A program made the translations under genes and the position numbers. From an uncultured Alphaproteobacteria bacterium (lineage in GTDB: Bacteria > Pseudomonadota > Alphaproteobacteria > Bin95), in the NCBI GenBank assembly GCA_937891825.1, contig CALAHN010000108.1, positions 1 through 36,186 on the forward strand: a DNA stretch of 36,186 bases, in the 5' to 3' direction. The notes under the pieces are model-generated. The model was not told where the DNA came from. It did not search any database and worked only from the letters and a program-made list of their open reading frames with translations. Positions 1 to 6,544 of the stretch are shown here, piece after piece. Position 1 is the first letter of the stretch. Each line of letters begins with the position of its first letter.

Positions 1-49
1 GAAGGATCGCAACCCATTGCAAGCCTTCATGATCTTTTGATTCAGGCTC
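1..49 (-). mobile_element. End of an IS5-family-like insertion sequence (left contig edge)
   Basis: These 49 bases are identical, in inverted orientation, to the last 49 bases of the window. Read on the minus strand the element begins GAGCCTGAATCAAAAGATC and runs off the contig. It is directly preceded by TCA (50-52), and the proV reading frame is broken exactly there. A GAGCCTGA-type end next to a TNA trinucleotide fits what is known of the IS1031 group of the IS5 family, which duplicates TNA targets; that assignment is from memory. Only the end is present and no transposase can be seen. The alternative is another repeat with long identical ends. Confidence 0.65.
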
Positions 50-277
50 TGAGAGGCCCATGACGACATTGATGTCGCCCGCCTTCATATCGATGTTGAT
101 ATCGTTCAGGCCAAGGACGTGGTTGTGCTCGTTTAGCAGGTCCGCCTTGCTCATGCCTGCCAGAACATGCTCCAGCATCGCAGTCGGGTCGGGCCCGAAG
201 ATCTTGTACAGGCCCTGGACGCTGATCTTTGTCGGCCGCGGCGCGGCGGCGTCGTTGGCGTCTTCGGTCATGTTCAT
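50..277 (-). pseudogene. proV: Glycine betaine/proline ABC transporter ATP-binding protein, interrupted (proV/opuAA-like)
   Basis: This is the N-terminal 76 codons of the ATPase of a ProU/OpuA-type importer. Visible family features are an N-terminal segment with YKIFGPDP and a helix ending in LLNEHNHVLGLNDINIDMKAGDI, split here as YKIFGPDP, VLGLNDINIDM and KAGDI, then VVMGLS. In intact ProV the next residues are the Walker A GSGKST. Here the frame passes from GLS into the insertion-sequence end and reads unrelated residues, so Walker A, Walker B, signature and CBS domains are all missing. The start ATG at 277 has GGAG five bases upstream and overlaps the proW stop (ATGA), showing translational coupling. 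The rest of the gene may lie beyond the insertion; from this window the gene is broken and could not hydrolyse ATP. Confidence 0.85.
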
Positions 278-1344
278 CGCTCCTGTCGGCCGGCGCGCGA
301 GGCGTCGATCCGGTCGAGCGCGGCCTTGCTCGCCCGGTCCAGCACCACCGCCAGCAGCACGATGCAAAGCCCGGCGATCAGGCCGACGCCCAGTTCGAGA
401 TTGCGGATGCCGCGGAGCACGAGGACGCCAAGCCCCGGCGCGGAGACCAGGGACGCGATGACGACCATCGCCAGGCTCATCATGATCGTCTGGTTGACCC
501 CGGCCATGATGTTCGGCAGCGCCAGCGGGATTTCAACGCCCAGAAGCTTCTGGCGGCCGTTCATGCCGAAAGCGTCGGCAGCTTCGATGACATCCTTGTC
601 GACCAGCCGGATCCCGAGATCGGTCAGCCGGACGACCGGCACGATCGCGTAGAGAATGATCGCGATGCCATAGAGCTTCGATTCCGTCACCGAGAACAGA
701 AAGATCAGGGGAATGAGATAGACGAAGCTTGGCAGGGTCTGCAGAAGGTCGAGCACCGGGATCATGAAGCGCTGCAGCCGGTCGTTCTTCGACATGGCGA
801 TGCCGATCGGCACGCCGAAGGCGACGCAGATTGTCGTGCAGACGAAGATGATCGACAGCGTCTTGATCGCGGCTTCAAGGTGATCGATGGCGCCAAGGAA
901 GACCAGAGCCGCCGCGACGAGCAGGATAATGCCCTTCGACCGGGTCGCCTGCCATGCGGCCAGCAGCAGGATCGGCATCAAGGCCCACCAGGGCAGCCAG
1001 GTGAACATCCAGAGCGCCCCGTCCAGCATCCAGCTCAAGGGCTGGGTCAGGGGATCGAGGACGAACTTCAGCACGTCCTTCACGTCCAGAAAGGTCTGCT
1101 CGACCGCGGCCGTCATGTCCCGGGTCCGGGGGATGGCGTCGCAGGCGCGGTGAAGGGCGTCGAGGGAGGGGAAGGGCACGGCGCTGTCCTGAGCGCCCGC
1201 GGCGTCGCCCCTGGTCTTCGCCAGAAGCTCCGCCATGCTCATCGGTCCGGCGCTGGCGCCGGGATCCGCATCGCACCATTCGCGTAGTCCGAGCGCGTTG
1301 AACACGCCGTCGTAAAAGGCCACCGCCCATTCCCCCTGCAGCAA
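274..1344 (-). CDS. proW: Glycine betaine/proline ABC transporter permease (ProW/OpuAB)
   Basis: This is a 356-residue inner-membrane permease of a binding-protein-dependent osmolyte or quaternary-amine importer. About 75 hydrophilic N-terminal residues are followed by several membrane segments, among them WMFTWLPWWALMPILLLAAW and ALVFLGAIDH. The cytoplasmic EAA loop, EAADAFGMNGRQKLLGVEIP, contacts the ATPase. The C-terminal half matches the BPD_transp_1 fold. The only start upstream of the long N-terminal region is a TTG at 1344 with no clear ribosome site. It sits against a small hairpin (1346-1365); an ATG at residue 36 or 38 is the alternative. The gene lies 203 nt downstream of proX, and its stop overlaps the proV start. 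Order X-W-V differs from the E. coli proVWX operon. Because proV is cut, the transporter is probably not functional unless another ATPase serves it. Confidence 0.88.
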   Translation of the reverse strand: MLQGEWAVAFYDGVFNALGLREWCDADPGASAGPMSMAELLAKTRGDAAGAQDSAVPFPSLDALHRACDAIPRTRDMTAAVEQTFLDVKDVLKFVLDPLTQPLSWMLDGALWMFTWLPWWALMPILLLAAWQATRSKGIILLVAAALVFLGAIDHLEAAIKTLSIIFVCTTICVAFGVPIGIAMSKNDRLQRFMIPVLDLLQTLPSFVYLIPLIFLFSVTESKLYGIAIILYAIVPVVRLTDLGIRLVDKDVIEAADAFGMNGRQKLLGVEIPLALPNIMAGVNQTIMMSLAMVVIASLVSAPGLGVLVLRGIRNLELGVGLIAGLCIVLLAVVLDRASKAALDRIDASRAGRQER

Positions 1345-1345
1345 G

Positions 1346-1365
1346 CCACGCCGTCGCGGGCGTGG
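1346..1365. repeat. Small hairpin against the proW start
   Basis: The arms CCACGCC (1346-1352) and GGCGTGG (1359-1365) pair perfectly around a six-base loop. The hairpin is directly upstream of the TTG start of proW on the minus strand and could mask initiation. The sequence GCAAGCCACGC at 1341 also recurs inverted at 1437-1448 in the neighbouring hairpin element, so the whole 1341-1450 region can fold as a larger structure. Function is unknown. Confidence 0.45.
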
Positions 1366-1382
1366 GTCTTAGTGTTTTTTAT

Positions 1383-1452
1383 TGCTCCAACCTTATGCGT
1401 CAGAACAAATTATCCACGCTCAGGCGTCGCCGCCCGAGCGTGGCTTGCTCGA
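1383..1452 (+). repeat. Intergenic hairpin element, copy A (proX-proW gap)
   Basis: The core at 1414-1443 has arms CCACGCTC and GAGCGTGG, with an inner GGCG/CGCC pairing. It is preceded by CAAATTATCC and followed by CTTGCTC. Over 70 nt it aligns without gaps to copy B at 19993-20062, with about 48 identical positions by my count, including TGCTC at the left and AAATTATCC before the stem. The arm differences between copies are compensating. It lies between the binding-protein and permease genes of an ABC operon, where in E. coli a REP hairpin (malE-malF) protects the upstream message; a like role here is inference. No U-tract follows, so it is not a classical terminator. Confidence 0.7.
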
Positions 1453-1547
1453 AGCCTCGGTCGTAATCTCGATTTCGGCTTCGATGTCGACATCGTCGGA
1501 ACGGCCGGGGCGGGCGCGGCGGCTGCCGCTCCGCCCCGGCGCGCCGT

Positions 1548-2519
1548 CTACTTGAGCAAGGAGCTCAGCTTGGCCTTCGCATCGGCGTTGAGCCAGCCGC
1601 CCCAGACGTCAGTATAGGTCGTCAGGAAATGCACGGCCGCTTCGTCGGCGGACGCCTTGTTGGCTTCCTGCCAGGCCAGCACCGAGCCCATCTGCTTGTT
1701 CGTGAAGGTCACATTGCGCAGCAGGTCGGTCACGACCGGGTTGGCGGCCGCGAACTTGTCGGTCACGACGGTCAACACCCGGCTTTGGGGATAGGGCGAA
1801 AGCTTCGGGTTCGCGCATTCCTTCTTCGAGTTGCAGGCATGGGCATCGGCGTCGAAAGCCCCGACATCGACCCGCACCATGTCATACCGGCCGAGGACGG
1901 ACGTGGGCGCCCAGTAATAGCCAAACCAGGGCGCCTTGTCTTCAAAGGCGGACGCGATCGACGTGGCCATCGTCTCGCCGGAGCCATGCTGGAAGACCTC
2001 GATGCCGGCAGCTTCAAGGCCAGCCGCCTTGATGTTGTTGGCATTGACGATCTGACAAGCCCAACCGTCGGGGCACTGATGGAAGCGGCCGCCGACAAGC
2101 GCGGGGTTCTTCTTCACGCCTTCGATCGTCGCCAGTTCGGGGTGGGCGTCCAGCAGGTATTTAGGAATCCACCAGCCTTCGACGCCGCCGTCGGACAGCA
2201 CCTTGGTCAGCGGCTTCACTTTGCCGGCAGCCTCAAGTTTGTCGTAGGCAGGCGATCCTGCGACCCAAAGCTCGGTCAGGACGTCCGGTTCGCCGGTTTC
2301 CGCCACGGACGCGATCGCCGGGTTGGTGGAGGACGGGATGACTTTGACGTCGCAGCCGTAGCCCTGCTCCATCAAGAACTTGGCGACGGATGTGACGACG
2401 GCCGCAGAGGCCCAGTTCATCTCGGTGATGGAAACTTCGCCGCAGGTTTCGGCCTTGGCGGCGCCGGTCGAAAGACCCATCGCAATAGCCGCAGTCGCGG
2501 CAAGGATTTTCAATTTCAT
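1548..2519 (-). CDS. proX: Glycine betaine/proline-type periplasmic substrate-binding protein (ProX/OpuAC)
   Basis: This 323-residue exported protein captures a quaternary amine or related compatible solute and delivers it to ProW. Residues 1-23 form a signal peptide with cleavage expected after AAKA, giving a mature start ETCGEV. The rest is an OpuAC domain: MNWASAAVV near residue 34, ELWVAGSPAYDKL, GVEGWWIPKYLL, and the conserved WFGYYWAPTSVLGRYDMV near residue 200. Aromatic residues in these segments are typical of cation-pi ligand boxes. Several cysteines (CG, YGC, QCPDGWAC, ACNSKKEC) suggest disulfides. GGAG stands eight bases before the ATG. It is the first gene of the operon and is preceded by an AT-rich leader that probably holds the promoter. 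Exact substrate (betaine, proline, choline or other) cannot be told from sequence. Confidence 0.92.
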   Translation of the reverse strand: MKLKILAATAAIAMGLSTGAAKAETCGEVSITEMNWASAAVVTSVAKFLMEQGYGCDVKVIPSSTNPAIASVAETGEPDVLTELWVAGSPAYDKLEAAGKVKPLTKVLSDGGVEGWWIPKYLLDAHPELATIEGVKKNPALVGGRFHQCPDGWACQIVNANNIKAAGLEAAGIEVFQHGSGETMATSIASAFEDKAPWFGYYWAPTSVLGRYDMVRVDVGAFDADAHACNSKKECANPKLSPYPQSRVLTVVTDKFAAANPVVTDLLRNVTFTNKQMGSVLAWQEANKASADEAAVHFLTTYTDVWGGWLNADAKAKLSSLLK

Positions 2520-2830
2520 TGTAAGCTCCGTGTTATTTCGCGACCATGATCAGAATCAGCCTGAAGAGACAGAAACAAGGCTCAGTCCTTTTGGGCGCTG
2601 CGCTAAGATAGCTTGCGATATCGCCTTGTCTACATTTAATTCTTATTCTAAGTAAATTAAGTTTTATTACTTTGTAATTTCATATAAAATCAAAATCTAT
2701 TCTATATAGGGTATATATAATTATATACAGTGAAATAATTATATGTGCAGCGAAAAATGGCGTCTGAAAACATGACGCGCCTTCGCCGCGTCGCGCGGCC
2801 CCGCAGCGCTTCGGGCTTCAGCCGGCGGCG
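2520..2830 (-). promoter_or_regulatory. AT-rich leader and probable promoter region of the proX operon
   Basis: With copy E of the hairpin element this fills the 398-base gap between proX and the next gene. Bases about 2620-2750 are strikingly AT-rich in an otherwise GC-rich contig, with runs such as TATATAATTATATAC near 2714-2727, an almost perfect palindrome. On the minus strand TTGATT followed after about 18 bases by TAATAA is a possible sigma-70-like pair, but several AT-rich hexamers would serve equally. AT-rich, curved DNA upstream of osmolyte-uptake operons is often a site of nucleoid-protein control; that is inference. I see no open reading frame or RNA gene here. Confidence 0.4.
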
Positions 2831-2831
2831 T

Positions 2832-2912
2832 TAGATCGACCCCACGTTTGGCGGTTCCGTAAAACGTGGGATAAGTTGATTTTTATCAATAAGATAATGG
2901 ATAAACCGCGCG
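2832..2912 (-). repeat. Intergenic hairpin element, copy E
   Basis: The core at 2841-2870 has nine-base arms CCCACGTTT and AAACGTGGG. Read on the minus strand it is preceded by ATCAACTTATCC and followed by GTCGATCTA. The 81 nt align without a gap to copy B (19982-20062, plus strand), with about 57 identical positions by my count, including CGCGCGGT at the left end and ATCTTATTG in the linker. It starts within ten bases of the stop of the BASS permease gene. The arms differ from copy B by paired changes. Confidence 0.7.
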
Positions 2913-2917
2913 CCTGC

Positions 2918-3862
2918 TTAGACGCGCCATGCGCCAGGCGCCAGCCAGATCCGGAGTAGCGGCTGCAGCAGGACGGGCGCGAGATAGATCGGGATCTGGC
3001 TGACCGCAAAGTAAAGCCAGACGTCCGGCGGCGCCAGCGGGCCGGCGACGGCGAGCATCAGGCCGACATTGCGCTGGGAGCTCATCAACCCGATCGCCGC
3101 GGCATTCCGCTTGCCCCAGAGGATGAACGCCAGGCTGGTCAGGACGATCAAGCTGGCGTTCGCGGCGAAGGCCAGCGCAGTCAGGCCGAGGACCGTCAGC
3201 GGCGCCTTCAGGAATTCCAGCCCGACTTCGCCCATGACCGACGAGACGAAGACCATCAGAACCAGGATATTGACCCCGTCGAGGGTTTCGCCGTGGCGCG
3301 CGATCGCCGGCGCGCCGAGCGCCTGCCGCAAGCCGACGCCAAGCGCCGCCGAGGCCGCCAGCATCCCGGCCAGCATCAATCCGAGCGCCATGCCGGAGAG
3401 CGGCAGATCGGCGCCGCTCAGCGATGTCAGGACGGGCGCGGTCAGGGGCGTCAGCATGCTTGTCAGGATCAACACGGCCAGCGCCAGATCCCCGTTCAGG
3501 CCCATCAGCCGCGCCAGCGCCGGCGACGCCATCATCGGACTGGTCACCGCCTGCAGGACGAGGGCGAGATAGAGCCCATCGCCGATCGCGTCGCGCCCGT
3601 AACCGGCCATCGCCAGGATGGCGAGCGCCGGCATGGCGATGCATGACCAGAGCGCGGCCGCCAGCACCAGGCCCGGACGCCGGGCGAGGCCGACAAGGGC
3701 GCGGAGATCCGTCCGCAGGAATGACAGCACAAGCAGCACGAAGACCGCCTCGCCGACATAGGGCCGGAGCACGGCGCCGAGCGGCGGCGTCAGAATGCCG
3801 ATCAGGATCAGGGCCGCCAGCGCCCTGGCGCGCTGGCGGCCGATCCAGGCGAGCGCGGACAA
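2918..3862 (-). CDS. BASS-family (bile acid:sodium symporter-like) permease
   Basis: This integral membrane protein of 314 residues has about nine or ten hydrophobic segments. Two features are characteristic of the BASS/arsenite-efflux superfamily: the half-membrane QAVTSPMMASPALARLMG, followed by a NGDLALAVLILTSMLTPLTAP segment (shown here as NGDLALAVL and LTSMLTPLTAP), and the late motif GLMSSQRNVGLMLA. It probably imports or exports an organic anion using a sodium gradient. The start is a TTG at 3862, six bases past the SDR stop codon; no strong ribosome site is visible, so coupling to the SDR gene is likely. It is the last gene of the five-gene minus-strand operon, suggesting uptake of the operon's substrate or export of its product. 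The substrate cannot be named. Confidence 0.75.
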   Translation of the reverse strand: MSALAWIGRQRARALAALILIGILTPPLGAVLRPYVGEAVFVLLVLSFLRTDLRALVGLARRPGLVLAAALWSCIAMPALAILAMAGYGRDAIGDGLYLALVLQAVTSPMMASPALARLMGLNGDLALAVLILTSMLTPLTAPVLTSLSGADLPLSGMALGLMLAGMLAASAALGVGLRQALGAPAIARHGETLDGVNILVLMVFVSSVMGEVGLEFLKAPLTVLGLTALAFAANASLIVLTSLAFILWGKRNAAAIGLMSSQRNVGLMLAVAGPLAPPDVWLYFAVSQIPIYLAPVLLQPLLRIWLAPGAWRV

Positions 3863-3867
3863 GGCCG

Positions 3868-4623
3868 CTAGATGGTCAGGTAGCCGCCATCGGAGGGCAC
3901 CAGCACGCCGGTGACATACTGCGACATGTCTGAGGCCAGGAAGATCGCCGGGCCGACGATGTCGGCGGGCGTCCCGGGCCGGCCCATGGGGATGTGGCGC
4001 ATGAACCGCTCCAGCATCTCGGGCTGCTTCTGAATGCCGGCCTCGTTCAAGGGCGTGAAGATCAGGCCGGGGCCGATGGCGTTGACGCGGACGCCGTATG
4101 GCGCCAGTTCCGCCGCGAGCCCGACGGTGAAGTTCTTCACCGCGCCCTTGGATGTCGTGTAGGCGACTGAATTCGGCGTGTGCACGAAGGACTGGATCGA
4201 CCCGATATTGACGATCCGCCCCTTGCGCGCCTTCAACTGATCCTGGAACGAATGCACGCAGTTGAAGAGGCCGGTGATGTTGACCGCGACCGTGTCGTTC
4301 CAGTCGTCGATCGCTGTGGCGCTGTCGATCGTCGCGCGGCGCACGATGCCGGCATTATTGACCAGGATCGAGATCGGGCCGTGTTCGGCTTCGATCTTGC
4401 GCGCCGTCGCCTGACAGCCCTGGAGGTCGGTCACGTCCAGGGCGAGCGCGTGGCCGACGCCGCCGGCGGCGGCGATGCGGCGCGCGGTTTCGGCCGCGCC
4501 CTTGGCGTTGACGTCGCCGACGATCACGGCGGCGCCTTCCCGGGCATAGCCCTCAGCGATCGCCTGTCCGATCCCGGAGCCGCCGCCGGTCACGACCGCC
4601 AGATGTCCCTCAAGCAAACCCAT
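3868..4623 (-). CDS. SDR-family NAD(P)-dependent dehydrogenase
   Basis: This 251-residue classical short-chain dehydrogenase/reductase has all expected marks. The cofactor motif TGGGSGIG lies at 12-19, an acidic residue after the second strand (GDVNA, favouring NAD), NNAG at 89-92, catalytic Ser142, Tyr155 and Lys159 (YTTSK), and a C-terminal DGGYLTI as in FabG-like enzymes. It would oxidise an alcohol or reduce a carbonyl in the cytoplasm. It sits between the deacetylase-like gene (28-base gap) and the permease, in the same operon as an amine oxidase and an aldo/keto reductase, so it may act on a sugar- or amine-derived alcohol. The exact substrate is unknown. Confidence 0.92.
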   Translation of the reverse strand: MGLLEGHLAVVTGGGSGIGQAIAEGYAREGAAVIVGDVNAKGAAETARRIAAAGGVGHALALDVTDLQGCQATARKIEAEHGPISILVNNAGIVRRATIDSATAIDDWNDTVAVNITGLFNCVHSFQDQLKARKGRIVNIGSIQSFVHTPNSVAYTTSKGAVKNFTVGLAAELAPYGVRVNAIGPGLIFTPLNEAGIQKQPEMLERFMRHIPMGRPGTPADIVGPAIFLASDMSQYVTGVLVPSDGGYLTI

Positions 4624-4651
4624 GCCTAGTGTCCTCTTTCTAATGCGCTTT

Positions 4652-5563
4652 TCAGCTTCCCGGCACGATGCCGGGGGCCAAGCTTTCGATATGTCGGTAG
4701 ATATCCGCCGGCCGGGTGATCCAGATGCGGTCCTGGTGCGCCAGGATATGCTCGTAGACCCGGCGGAGCGCCGGCATCCGGTACGGACGACCGACGCTGA
4801 AGGGATGCAGCGAAATAGGGCAGACCACCGGCGTCCCGCGCTCGGCCTGCCGCAGCATTTCGTCGAACTGATCGATCAGCATGTCCGCGAATTCCTGGGA
4901 GGTATAGCGGAAGAAGACCAGGGCGCGATTGTCGTTGCACTCGACCGGATAGGGCATGGAGAGGATGCGGCCGCCGGACCGGGTCCGGAACCAGATCGGC
5001 TGATCGTCGGTCGTCCAGTCCATGAAATACTTGTAGCCGGCCTCTTCCAGAAGGTCCGGCGTCAGAAGCGAGTTGGAGAGCCAGGGGCTCATCCAGCCAA
5101 GCGGCGCCGCGCCTTCCTCGGCCGCAATCCGGGCGGCGCAATCGACCAGCAGCGCTTTCTCCTCGGCTTCCGGCAATTTGCCCTGTTCGTCGGAATTGGT
5201 GTGGCCGTGGCCGACGAACTCGTCGCCGCGTTCCCGGAATTTCTGGGCGATGTCGGGCGCGTGATCGTAGAGCGCCGTATTCCACTGGGCCTGACAGGGG
5301 ATGCCCAGGTCGTCGAACATCTCCGCAAGGCGCCAGAAGCCCACCCGGTTGCCGTATTCCCGCCAGGAATAGACCGAAGCGCTTTCCGCCTGATCCGGCG
5401 GGGCGATGCCCGCGCCCTTGCCGCGCCCGAAGCGGAAGACCTCCATGTTGAGCGCGGTATAGACCGCAAGCTTCGTCCCGTTGGGCCACGCATATTGCGG
5501 CCGCTTCAGGATATTCGAATAGGCGAACCGGCCATGATCCTCGAGCCGTTCTGTGGCGGACAT
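4652..5563 (-). CDS. Polysaccharide deacetylase family protein (PuuE/allantoinase-like)
   Basis: This is a 303-residue NodB-fold protein without a signal peptide, so it acts in the cytoplasm. Recognisable elements are TALNMEVFRFG near 40 where the general base and metal aspartates usually lie, FVGHGHTNS near 118 for the metal histidines, GWMSPWLSNS near 157, and PISLHPFSVGRP near 248 for the late catalytic histidine. This pattern fits the cytosolic PuuE/allantoinase-like branch, which hydrolyses cyclic ureides or other C-N bonds rather than chitin. AGGAG stands about nine bases before the ATG and overlaps the upstream aldo/keto reductase stop region. The first aspartate-pair motif is divergent, so substrate and even activity are uncertain. 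Confidence 0.85.
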   Translation of the reverse strand: MSATERLEDHGRFAYSNILKRPQYAWPNGTKLAVYTALNMEVFRFGRGKGAGIAPPDQAESASVYSWREYGNRVGFWRLAEMFDDLGIPCQAQWNTALYDHAPDIAQKFRERGDEFVGHGHTNSDEQGKLPEAEEKALLVDCAARIAAEEGAAPLGWMSPWLSNSLLTPDLLEEAGYKYFMDWTTDDQPIWFRTRSGGRILSMPYPVECNDNRALVFFRYTSQEFADMLIDQFDEMLRQAERGTPVVCPISLHPFSVGRPYRMPALRRVYEHILAHQDRIWITRPADIYRHIESLAPGIVPGS

Positions 5564-5575
5564 GTAGGCGTCTCC

Positions 5576-6541
5576 TTATGTGCGCGCGGCGGCGAGGCAG
5601 GCGCGGGCTTCCGGTTCCAACGGGCCGGCCGCGGCGGCGGCGAGCGCGATGTCGATATGCTCCAGGGTCGCTGCGCCGAACACGGCGGCGCTGATCCGCT
5701 CCTCGGCAAGCGCAAAGCGGACGGCGGTGGCGGCGTGAGGCTCGTCCCGGGGCCCGAGCGCCGCCCAGGCCGCGCGGGCGCGCGCTTCCTCGGACGCTGC
5801 GTCGGCGTTCGGCAGGATCGGGATTTCCCGGCCATGGCGCACGGTCGTCGCCAGCACGCCGGCCGCCATGATGCGGATCGCGAAGACGCCGACGTCGTGC
5901 GCCTTGCAGGCGCCGAGGAGGCCCCGGAAGTCCGTCGTGTCGAAGCCGGGCGGCACGGCGGCGCCGGCGCTTGGGTTCAGCAGATTGTAATAGACCTGCG
6001 CCGTCTGAAAGCGCCCGCTGGCGACGACATCGCGGACGGCGCCCGGATCGCCCAGCGCCGTGATGCCGGCATGGTCGGTCATGCCCGACGCCCGCGCGGC
6101 GGCGAACGCATCGGCGACGCCGCCGGGCTTCAGGATGTCATGGGGCGCGATGGCGCGGTCGCCGGCGAAGCCGATCCGGTTGTGAAGCTGATAGACCTCG
6201 ACCTTCGGCAGGCCGAGGCGTTTCAAGCTGGCCTCAAGCGCCCGGAGCACCGCGTCCCTCGGCGCTTTCAGATCGTCGGCCGACAGGTTGATCTTGGTTG
6301 AAACCCGTGGGCGCTCGCCCGCGGGCAACTCCGCCAGCAACCGGCCGATATTGGTTTCGGACTGGCCGTTCCCATAGGACTGGGCCGTATCGATCCAGTC
6401 CGACCCGGCGTCCAGGCAACGCCTTAGCGCTTCGCGCCGAACATCCTCCGGCGGATCGATCATGACGCCGCCGACGAAGCCGCCGCCTAGCACAAGCTCC
6501 GGGATGTCGAGGCCGGTCTGGCCGAGTTTGCGATGCTGCAT
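5576..6541 (-). CDS. Aldo/keto reductase
   Basis: This 321-residue (beta/alpha)8 oxidoreductase would reduce an aldehyde or ketone with NADPH. The full catalytic tetrad is visible: Asp51 and Tyr56 in DTAQSYGNGQSE, Lys83 in STKI and His120 in YQLHN. N-terminal LGQTGLDIPELVLGGG is the usual AKR opening. The C-terminal cofactor region contains RISAAVFGAATLEHIDIAL, which matches the family's Rossmann-like phosphate-binding end. It begins three bases after the amine-oxidase stop and its stop merges into the ribosome site of the deacetylase, so all three are surely co-transcribed. Similarity is to the D-threo-aldose 1-dehydrogenase/L-fucose dehydrogenase branch, a tentative call. Confidence 0.92.
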   Translation of the reverse strand: MQHRKLGQTGLDIPELVLGGGFVGGVMIDPPEDVRREALRRCLDAGSDWIDTAQSYGNGQSETNIGRLLAELPAGERPRVSTKINLSADDLKAPRDAVLRALEASLKRLGLPKVEVYQLHNRIGFAGDRAIAPHDILKPGGVADAFAAARASGMTDHAGITALGDPGAVRDVVASGRFQTAQVYYNLLNPSAGAAVPPGFDTTDFRGLLGACKAHDVGVFAIRIMAAGVLATTVRHGREIPILPNADAASEEARARAAWAALGPRDEPHAATAVRFALAEERISAAVFGAATLEHIDIALAAAAAGPLEPEARACLAAART

Positions 6542-6544
6542 GGA

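Noticed and set aside
4622-6301. Long open frame on the plus strand over the deacetylase and aldo/keto reductase genes
   Set aside because: Its translation is rich in Arg, Gly and Ala with no family motif, while the minus-strand genes have full catalytic motifs and ribosome sites. It is an effect of high GC content.
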